The notes below the pieces were generated by a model. The model ran no database searches and was not told where the DNA came from. It saw only the letters and a program-made list of their open reading frames with translations. Positions 1 through 5,741 of a stretch of DNA of 32,167 nucleotides are shown in pieces. Source of the DNA: 2-01-FULL-50-23 sp964509695 (lineage in GTDB: Bacteria; Patescibacteriota; Microgenomatia; UBA1400; MFAQ01); contig CAZDXN010000009.1 in the NCBI GenBank assembly GCA_964509695.1, positions 1 through 32,167 on the forward strand, written 5' to 3'. The position numbers and the translations under genes were made by a program. The number at the start of each line of letters is the position of its first letter. Within the stretch, counting starts at the first letter, position 1.

Positions 1-62
1 TGTAGATGCCTTTCATTTACTAGTGAACCGTTCTGTATCTATCGTGTCCTAGACACGGCGAG

Positions 63-68
63 TAAAAT
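63..68 (+). promoter_or_regulatory. -10 box TAAAAT, leaderless geometry
   Basis: TAAAAT followed by 6 nt and then the ATG at 75. Transcription starting about 7 nt past the box would begin at the start codon itself. No clear -35 hexamer is visible. Confidence 0.6.
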
Positions 69-74
69 AAAGTT

Positions 75-506
75 ATGAGAATCGATAAGGCGCTAACTTT
101 CGTAGCCGGAGAACTAAATCAAAAGGGGATTCCTTGGCGCCTATTCGCCAGTGGCGCCTTGATGGTCTGGGGAGTCAAGATTGAACCTGAGGACATCGAC
201 ATTTTTGTTTCCAAAGAAAACGTAATAAAGCTTGAAAAAACATTCGAGCAATTTGTAGCCAACCCGACTCACCCCTTTACCGAAGAAGGCCGAGAGTACT
301 TAGAATTTCAAATGACCGTCGACGGGGTCAAGGTCGAGATCTGCGAACTCGAAGATCTCAGAAAACTGGTCACCCTCAATTATTTAGGAGAGAAAATTTC
401 CGTCGCTTCCCTGCAGGCAGAACTGGACTACTACAAGAAACACTCCAAATTTGGAGACAGAACGCCACTCATCGAAAAGCGTCTTGCCAAAATAAATGGA
501 GGCTAG
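75..506 (+). CDS. Nucleotidyltransferase-fold protein (MNT-like)
   Basis: A 143-aa protein. Residues 26-45 fit the nucleotidyltransferase-fold signature: a small-residue turn (SGALMVWG) followed by D40-I-D42, with a possible third acid at E88 in GVKVEI. The C-terminal LQAELDYYKKH helix is common in stand-alone members that act as antitoxin-like or AMP/NMP transferases. The canonical GSxxxG turn is only partly kept, so activity is uncertain. The start is fixed by the -10 box just upstream, and a hairpin follows the stop. It stands alone and is not directly paired with a HEPN gene. Other members of the fold, for example AbiEii/DUF6036-like proteins, cannot be excluded. Confidence 0.55.
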   Translation: MRIDKALTFVAGELNQKGIPWRLFASGALMVWGVKIEPEDIDIFVSKENVIKLEKTFEQFVANPTHPFTEEGREYLEFQMTVDGVKVEICELEDLRKLVTLNYLGEKISVASLQAELDYYKKHSKFGDRTPLIEKRLAKINGG

Positions 507-512
507 ACGTAC

Positions 513-536
513 AATCGCATTATTGCGATTTCTCTC
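513..536 (+). terminator. Probable intrinsic terminator
   Basis: Perfect stem AATCGCA/TGCGATT with loop TTAT, 6 nt after the preceding stop codon, followed by a pyrimidine tract (tctctct). The U tract is mixed, so strength is uncertain. Confidence 0.45.
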
Positions 537-605
537 TATCTGTGAGCTGTTACAACAATATTCGTACCTATTTTAGTACAAATTACTAATTGGCTCACCG
601 CTGAA

Positions 606-995
606 GCCCAGCGCCCCCCCTCGCTGGGCCTCGCGGTTCGCCAACTTTTACCCGCCTTTGGCGGGGCCCTGACAGTCTATCCGCCTGTGGCGGAGCAGTA
701 TTTCGGTCGCGCGATTTTTAGGATGCGGTATCCCGCCCTCGTTGTCATTCCGGACTTGATCCGGAATCTATACAGATCAAACCTCCATTCCAATTCGGTC
801 GGGATTAGTTTGCCTTGAGGCAAAGTGCTTGCTAACGCAATCACATCTGTATGTTCGTCCCGCTAAGCGGGACGAAGCTATCTCAATATGGCTTCGCCAT
901 AAATATCAGCTAGTTAGGAGAAGATTTTACTATCTGATATTTTAAGGATCGAGACAGCGTTGACCTATCGGTCAATGTGCCTGCCTCGCAGGCAC
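606..995. repeat. Run of at least eight short hairpin palindromes
   Basis: The stretch 507-1082 holds no gene that I can support. It is filled with perfect inverted repeats: GCCCAGCG/CGCTGGGC (606-629), CCCGCC/GGCGGG (651-665), TCCGCC/GGCGGA (680-694), ATTCCGG/CCGGAAT (747-767), TTTGCC/GGCAAA (809-824), an 11-bp arm pair TTCGTCCCGCT/AGCGGGACGAA (854-876), TATGGC/GCCATA (887-901), TTGACC/GGTCAA (960-975) and GTGCCTGC/GCAGGCAC (977-995). The arms differ in sequence, so this is a cluster of different small palindromic elements and not a tandem repeat. Single elements of this kind recur elsewhere in the window. Confidence 0.8.
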
Positions 996-1082
996 TAACA
1001 AGCTCAATAAAACTCTCATAACATGAATATTATGTATTTTTGGTCGGAAACTAAGTTTGGCCATTCACATAGTTACTCATGT

Positions 1083-1088
1083 TAATAT
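1083..1088 (+). promoter_or_regulatory. -10 box TAATAT, leaderless geometry
   Basis: TAATAT with a 6-nt gap to the ATG at 1095. It supports the 57-aa ORF as the first gene of the two-gene unit. Confidence 0.6.
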
Positions 1089-1094
1089 ACATAT

Positions 1095-1268
1095 ATGAGT
1101 AAGCTTATTCGCACAAAAAGAAGCGACACATTAGCCAAAACTATAGAGAAGAAATACAAAATAGACCTAGGTGTCCGTTCTGACACTAAATTATCTACGG
1201 TATTAAAAAGAACAGGAGCACCATCATTGTCGAAATTAGTTAGGATGGCAAATGCCACAAAGCTCTAG
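1095..1268 (+). CDS. Small basic protein, upstream partner of the 191-aa protein
   Basis: A 57-aa ORF starting MSKLIRTKRSDTLAKTIEKK and ending ...ANATKL. It is rich in Lys and Arg and has two RSDT motifs (residues 9-12 and 28-31), which suggests a compact nucleic-acid-binding or antitoxin-like protein, but I do not recognise a named family. Its start follows a TAATAT box by 6 nt. Its last 17 nt overlap the start of the next gene in another frame, which is typical of translational coupling and of toxin-antitoxin style pairs. It has no cysteines and no membrane segment. Confidence 0.6.
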   Translation: MSKLIRTKRSDTLAKTIEKKYKIDLGVRSDTKLSTVLKRTGAPSLSKLVRMANATKL

Positions 1269-1827
1269 CACGCAAAGTGCCCGAGCAACCACTGATCTTG
1301 GTTTTATTAGCGATGTTACCCTCCGCAGAAAGCTGGTCGAAGCAATTGAAACTACCTCAGCACTCTATTTAGTCCAGCAAGATCCCAATTACTCAGGAAT
1401 TGCTAAGGAAATAAGGAGAATAATAGTACTATATTGCGCCTCCATCATTGAGGCTGTTTTCCTTTATCTATACAAGAGAAACGGTTTTAAACTCACAAAA
1501 CTTGAATACAGAGATGTCCAAACTCTTACCCAAAGGTATCAATTGGATTCAAATTGTAAGTTTGTAATTGCATCTCAGGTAGATATCCCAAGACACGAAC
1601 GTGAACTCATGCTGGACTTGCTGCTTAAACTGTTTGTCGACGAAAATATTATTTCAAAACAATTAGGGGATAAGATTGAAAAGGCCAAGAGTATACGAAA
1701 TACATTACATCTCGCAAAATCCAGAAGTGGATTGATTATCGGCCAGTCTGGGGTAAAAACAGCCATTGATGCAGTATATGAAACCATTATTGTTGTAAGA
1801 AATCACTTGACTAATAGAATTACATAA
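1252..1827 (+). CDS. Helical protein with RNxxH motif (HEPN-like candidate)
   Basis: A 191-aa, mainly alpha-helical protein. Helices around residues 24-42 and 50-75 (including an apolar YCASIIEAVFLYLY stretch) precede a helix carrying R149-N150-T-L-H153 (KAKSIRNTLHLAKS). RN...H in a late helix recalls HEPN ribonuclease folds, but the R to H spacing is one residue shorter than the classical RX4-6H, so this is only a candidate. The ATG lies inside the 57-aa gene (17-nt overlap), implying coupled expression. It converges with the FtsK-like gene, 63 bp downstream. A two-gene toxin/antitoxin or abortive-infection role is inference only. Confidence 0.55.
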   Translation: MPQSSSTQSARATTDLGFISDVTLRRKLVEAIETTSALYLVQQDPNYSGIAKEIRRIIVLYCASIIEAVFLYLYKRNGFKLTKLEYRDVQTLTQRYQLDSNCKFVIASQVDIPRHERELMLDLLLKLFVDENIISKQLGDKIEKAKSIRNTLHLAKSRSGLIIGQSGVKTAIDAVYETIIVVRNHLTNRIT

Positions 1828-1890
1828 CTCGTACGATTTACAGGTAAAGATAGTGTCAGCGGGTGATAGGCGATTGAGACAGCATTACCG

Positions 1891-2928
1891 TTAAATCTTA
1901 ATAGATAATTTCTCCACCTTCCCGTATGGAGGAATAAAGATGAACTCACTGGGTCCAGAGAGATCAAATGCATCATCGGTGCCAAGCATGTCTGCCTGGG
2001 GTACGGAGAAAGTCTTAAAAACAATCTTGCTGGGTATTGTCGTTAGGATCTTGGCCGTTTTTTTCTCGTTCATCGGCGAAAGAACGATTGGATGTATTCC
2101 GGCACTATTTCCAGAGGAAATAATCCGTTGAAGGGCTGGCATTACCTCATCGCTGAAAGATAAAAAATCAGATGAGTCATTTATGGCAATAACGATCCGT
2201 GGCATGGGGTCATAACCCGGTAGTTGGTTGTACTCCTCAATATTTTTCGCCCCCACTTCCCGAAACATCTTATTTCTACATTCCATCTCATTCAAAGCCC
2301 ACCCCAAGGCATTTACCAGTTTCTCAAATGGTTTTATCACGGGGGTTATTAGGCTGGCTCTCAAGCGGTCGGCAGACAACTGGCCAGCATCGTCGTAGAT
2401 AATAAACTTTACTATGTCTGGGTTGTATGTTCCCGCGACGACCTCAAGAATTAAGTTTAATAACTGCATCGAGTTGCAGATAGGGTTGGTGTAGATAAGC
2501 AGACCACCAATATCAGAGATCGGAAATGAAACTATCTTGTCTGGGCTTTTGAGTCCGATTGGGACGTAGACTCGGTCATCCTTCTTGTGTTTAATCTGAA
2601 AAGAAGAAAAAGGCGATCCGGAAAGGTCTGCTGAGACCCAATCGGGAATGGGCTCGATCCCCCTAACTGTTACAGGTTCTTTGTTGGAATCAGTAAGGTA
2701 GGTATCGTAGGATGAGATCAAGACCTCTCGGGGTTTGGCGCCCTCACCTGGGCTAACAATGCCAGTCGCCTCCATTTGGTCAATTAATCTGGCTGCCCGT
2801 GCGTACCCTATCGAGAGCCGACGTTGGAGCAATGAGGCTGAGGCTTTTTGCGACTCTATGGTAAAGCGCGCCGCTTCTTCGAACAGGTCATCAAGGTCGC
2901 TGTCTTTCCTAAACGATGCGTAGCCCAT
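1891..2928 (-). CDS. FtsK-related protein: N-terminal gamma domain plus degenerate motor domain
   Basis: A 345-aa protein. Residues 10-68 match the FtsK gamma winged helix, with the characteristic SASLLQRRLSIGYARAARLIDQME core that in FtsK reads KOPS/SRS DNA and contacts XerD. In FtsK this domain is at the C-terminus; here it comes first. Residues 120-345 resemble the FtsK/SpoIIIE motor: an EMECRNKMFREVGAKNIEEYN block (214-234), PRIVIAINDSSDFL (243-256) in place of the Walker-B-region IVVIDELADLM, and SAGIHPIVLSP (275-285). The Walker A is absent (YTNPICNSMQ, 146-155) and the acidic Walker B is altered (IIYDDAG). It is probably not an ATPase, so likely a DNA-binding or adaptor protein. The start is supported by TATCAT 6 nt upstream. 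Confidence 0.8.
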   Translation of the reverse strand: MGYASFRKDSDLDDLFEEAARFTIESQKASASLLQRRLSIGYARAARLIDQMEATGIVSPGEGAKPREVLISSYDTYLTDSNKEPVTVRGIEPIPDWVSADLSGSPFSSFQIKHKKDDRVYVPIGLKSPDKIVSFPISDIGGLLIYTNPICNSMQLLNLILEVVAGTYNPDIVKFIIYDDAGQLSADRLRASLITPVIKPFEKLVNALGWALNEMECRNKMFREVGAKNIEEYNQLPGYDPMPRIVIAINDSSDFLSFSDEVMPALQRIISSGNSAGIHPIVLSPMNEKKTAKILTTIPSKIVFKTFSVPQADMLGTDDAFDLSGPSEFIFIPPYGKVEKLSIKI

Positions 2929-2934
2929 AAAGTC

Positions 2935-2940
2935 ATGATA
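2935..2940 (-). promoter_or_regulatory. -10 box TATCAT for the FtsK-like gene
   Basis: On the minus strand TATCAT is followed by 6 nt (gacttt) and the ATG at 2928, the same leaderless spacing as elsewhere in the window. Confidence 0.55.
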
Positions 2941-3011
2941 CCACTAGTAAAGGTGGGCGAGAGAACGAACACATTTTATCCAGTTACATACCCCTAGATT
3001 AATGCTCTAAG

Positions 3012-3143
3012 ATGATATTAACTTTTGTAGGCAGGCTCCAAGGGCCAGCCAATCAATTGAAGCTAATCAATGCCTGGTCAGAGAGAAGTAGAGAAGAAAT
3101 TGACGAATACATTATTAACCTGCCGATAGTATTTTATTTATGA
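3012..3143 (+). CDS. Possible 43-aa ORF, unknown
   Basis: An ORF starting MILTFVGRLQGP and ending IVFYL. Its TGA overlaps the ATG of the following 44-aa ORF (ATGA), which is the junction style used by real operons in this window. The upstream TAATGC six nt before the ATG is a poor -10 match. No family is recognised. It may be a remnant or a leader for the next ORF. Confidence 0.3.
   Translation: MILTFVGRLQGPANQLKLINAWSERSREEIDEYIINLPIVFYL
3127..3132 (+). promoter_or_regulatory. -10 box TAGTAT for the 44-aa ORF
   Basis: TAGTAT ends 7 nt before the ATG at 3140. It lies inside the upstream 43-aa ORF. Confidence 0.45.
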
Positions 3144-3274
3144 CAAAACATAAATTTACCTCACCAAAAGTAGCAAAGCTGGGTGGAAAGACTCTACGAA
3201 AGTCTTCCTCCAAAAAGACCAAGCGACTTGCCGGGAGCGTCGTTTCCCAAGCAAGAGGCAAGAAGAAGAAATAA
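3140..3274 (+). CDS. 44-aa very basic small protein
   Basis: The ORF reads MTKHKFTSPKVAKLGGKTLR followed by a Ser/Lys-rich middle and a ...SQARGKKKK tail. It resembles short conserved basic proteins (KVA.KAGK.LR...SKS.K..AGS.LSQ pattern) that I have seen as stand-alone genes in many bacteria, but I know no function for them. The charge suggests nucleic-acid binding. It is preceded by a TAGTAT box with a 7-nt gap, overlaps the upstream ORF by 4 nt, and lies 94 nt before hsdR. Confidence 0.55.
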   Translation: MTKHKFTSPKVAKLGGKTLRKSSSKKTKRLAGSVVSQARGKKKK

Positions 3275-3355
3275 CGATATTGAGCGGAGAACCAGGTCTC
3301 TGCTCAATCTAAGACTACCACAGAATTTATTCTCATTATTAGTTTGAGCTTGGAG

Positions 3356-3361
3356 TAAAAT
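3356..3361 (+). promoter_or_regulatory. -10 box TAAAAT for the hsd operon
   Basis: TAAAAT with a 7-nt gap to the ATG at 3369. It is the only clear promoter for the four-gene hsd cluster. Confidence 0.6.
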
Positions 3362-3368
3362 AGACTAT

Positions 3369-5738
3369 ATGGGTGAAGCATACTCTAGAGCCGTAATCGA
3401 CCAGAAACTCAAAGAGGCGGGTTGGGATATTCTTGATCAGAGTCAAGTCGTATTTGAAGACCACGGAATAGCGGGTAGAGCGGATTACGTTCTAAAAGAT
3501 AAGCTTGGACGCCCCATAGCCCTTATAGAAGCTAAGAAGCCAGATATTGATCCATACTCAGCTAAGCAACAAGCCCTCAACTATGCCGAGACCCAATACA
3601 AAGGCAAAATAGACTACATTTTTCTGGCAAATGACAACATTATTTATCTTTGGGACTTCCAAACAGGTGGAGACGCATTACCAGTCCCTGTTTTCTTCTC
3701 TCAAGACGATCTTTCTCGGAAAAGGCAGTCAAGAAACTTAGGTAATGTTGAACCTCTTACTCAAAAATCTGTCGAAGATAACTATTTCTGGGAATTCAAT
3801 CCAGATATCAAATTACGACCTTACCAGATTGAGGCTTTCAATGCCATAGCTAAAGAATATGATGACGGCAAGCGAGCTTTTCTTTTGGAAATGGCAACTG
3901 GAACTGGCAAGACGGTGTTAGCTTCTCTTATAGTTTCCAAATTCATAAAGACCAACCAGGCTCAAACAGTTCTTTTTGTTGTTGATAGGGTCGAGCTCGC
4001 CCGCCAATCAAAGGGAACTTTTGAAAAGCTACTAGGTAACTTATCCGCAGTTGCAACATATTGGGGAGGATCAAAGAAAAATCTCACAGGAGCAAATATT
4101 GTCGTCGCTACAATTCAGTCGCTTATAGCTCATGGTCGAGATGTCTTCACACCTGGATACTTTGATCTAATTATTCACGACGAAGCTCATCGCAGTATCT
4201 ATTCTCCTGAGGCAAGAGGGGTGATGGATTACTTTGTCGGAGTTACAAAAATTGGATTGACTGCGACTCCGAAAGACTTTCTGAAAAACATTGATGTTGG
4301 CAAATTAGGTCAAACAGACCCTCGTTCTATCGAGCTAAGACTTCAAAGAGATACCTATAAATATTTTGACTGTGAAAAAGGTCAAGCAACTTTTCGCTAC
4401 AACATTCAAGACGGTGTCAAAGATGGTTACCTTGTCCCAGCCAAGTTACACAAAATGACTTCTATTCTCACCCAAGAAGCTCTTGGTGACACTGGTTTAG
4501 CGGGAGAGGGTGATTATGAGAGCGAAAACTACAAAGTCAGCGACCTCGAGAAAAAAGTATTCATTCCCCAAAGAAACGAACTGATGATGAAAGAGTTGTT
4601 GGAGTTTACCGAGAAAACGCCGGCAGGAGAAATTGGGAAAACAATTGTGTTTGCAGTAAATCAAACCCATGCTCTTAATCTCGAAAAGATTCTTAATAAA
4701 TTGAGACCAGAATACAACGGCCGTTTTGCTCAGACCATAACTAGTTATGTTAAAGAAGCTCACGACCTGGCTAAGGATTTTAGAAATATCGACACCAAGC
4801 TACCAAGAATTGCCGTGTCTGTCGATATGCTTACTACTGGATTCGATGCTCCAGAAGTACAAAACATAGTCCTTGCTCGCCCAGTTTTTGAACCAACTTT
4901 ATATCAGCAAATAAAAGGCAGGGGTACTCGCCTATGTAAAGAAATAAACAAGAAACAATTCGTCATTTTCGACTTCTGTGGGGTTTGTGAGTACTTTGAG
5001 GAAGAATACGATTGGGAAGCTCCATTAGATTTACCCAGGCAGATCGAAGCAAAACATAGAATCGAGTCAGGCGGTCAGGGACCCACAACAGCAATTCCTG
5101 GTGAAGAAATAATTATTGACTACGGGGTCCAGCCTACAATATCACGACCAGATTTAGTTTCAGTCCGTGATCAAATAATTTATGGTCCTGATGGAGATAA
5201 AGTAGACAAAGAAATGTACCGAGACGAATGGTCGAAGGCAGTAGCCCAGTTTGCTGATTCCCATCCAGAAATAAAAAATATGATCGATGATGAAAATAGA
5301 CAGGAGGAACTAATAGAATTAATAAGCTCAGATTTATTAAACAAACCTGATTTCTATTTCAACGAAGACAATCTTTCAAAATCTCACCAAGTTATAGCCA
5401 CCATCCGCGACTTCTTCTTATCAGCTCTTGGTAAAAAATCACTTCCAGAGAAAGAAGGTCAGGTTCAAGAATGGAAGAACGGAATTATTGATAAATACGG
5501 ATCAACAAATTCGGGAGGTTCTCAATTAAGACATATTATGGCCAAACTCATAGTTGATGAAGTTGCCCAAAACGAAGATTTAAGAAAAGAACTAAAAGAA
5601 AAGCCAAGTCTCAACTTCCTCCTCAAGGAACCATTTAGTACAGGGTTCTCTGCAGAAGAATGGATTAACACTTTTGGAAAAGAAGAATTACAAAATCTAG
5701 TTTTTGATATTAGCAGTAGTAAAGTAATCTATTTATAA
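3369..5738 (+). CDS. hsdR: Type I restriction enzyme R subunit (HsdR), short form
   Basis: The 789-aa DNA translocase and endonuclease subunit of a restriction system. The N-terminal nuclease is seen as D39 and E54-A-K56 (PD-(D/E)XK pattern: ADYVL, then PIALIEAKK). A superfamily 2 helicase follows: Walker A ATGTGKT (176-182), DEAH box D271-E272-A-H274, GLTATP motif III, and a second RecA domain with TTGFDAPE and QIKGRGTRL. The C-terminal helical region should contact the methylase. Classical HsdR is about 1000-1200 aa, so this is the compact form. It is followed after 3 nt by the HsdM-S fusion gene. The reading frame is intact, so the enzyme is probably active. Confidence 0.93.
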   Translation: MGEAYSRAVIDQKLKEAGWDILDQSQVVFEDHGIAGRADYVLKDKLGRPIALIEAKKPDIDPYSAKQQALNYAETQYKGKIDYIFLANDNIIYLWDFQTGGDALPVPVFFSQDDLSRKRQSRNLGNVEPLTQKSVEDNYFWEFNPDIKLRPYQIEAFNAIAKEYDDGKRAFLLEMATGTGKTVLASLIVSKFIKTNQAQTVLFVVDRVELARQSKGTFEKLLGNLSAVATYWGGSKKNLTGANIVVATIQSLIAHGRDVFTPGYFDLIIHDEAHRSIYSPEARGVMDYFVGVTKIGLTATPKDFLKNIDVGKLGQTDPRSIELRLQRDTYKYFDCEKGQATFRYNIQDGVKDGYLVPAKLHKMTSILTQEALGDTGLAGEGDYESENYKVSDLEKKVFIPQRNELMMKELLEFTEKTPAGEIGKTIVFAVNQTHALNLEKILNKLRPEYNGRFAQTITSYVKEAHDLAKDFRNIDTKLPRIAVSVDMLTTGFDAPEVQNIVLARPVFEPTLYQQIKGRGTRLCKEINKKQFVIFDFCGVCEYFEEEYDWEAPLDLPRQIEAKHRIESGGQGPTTAIPGEEIIIDYGVQPTISRPDLVSVRDQIIYGPDGDKVDKEMYRDEWSKAVAQFADSHPEIKNMIDDENRQEELIELISSDLLNKPDFYFNEDNLSKSHQVIATIRDFFLSALGKKSLPEKEGQVQEWKNGIIDKYGSTNSGGSQLRHIMAKLIVDEVAQNEDLRKELKEKPSLNFLLKEPFSTGFSAEEWINTFGKEELQNLVFDISSSKVIYL

Positions 5739-5741
5739 TCC

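Noticed and set aside
606..995. CRISPR array or integron attC sites
   Set aside because: The palindromes have unrelated arms and irregular spacing; no constant repeat, no spacers of fixed length, no cas or integrase gene.
75..1827. A HEPN-MNT toxin-antitoxin pair made of the first gene and the 191-aa gene
   Set aside because: The two are separated by a terminator and about 575 bp of palindromes, and the 191-aa gene has its own overlapping small partner.
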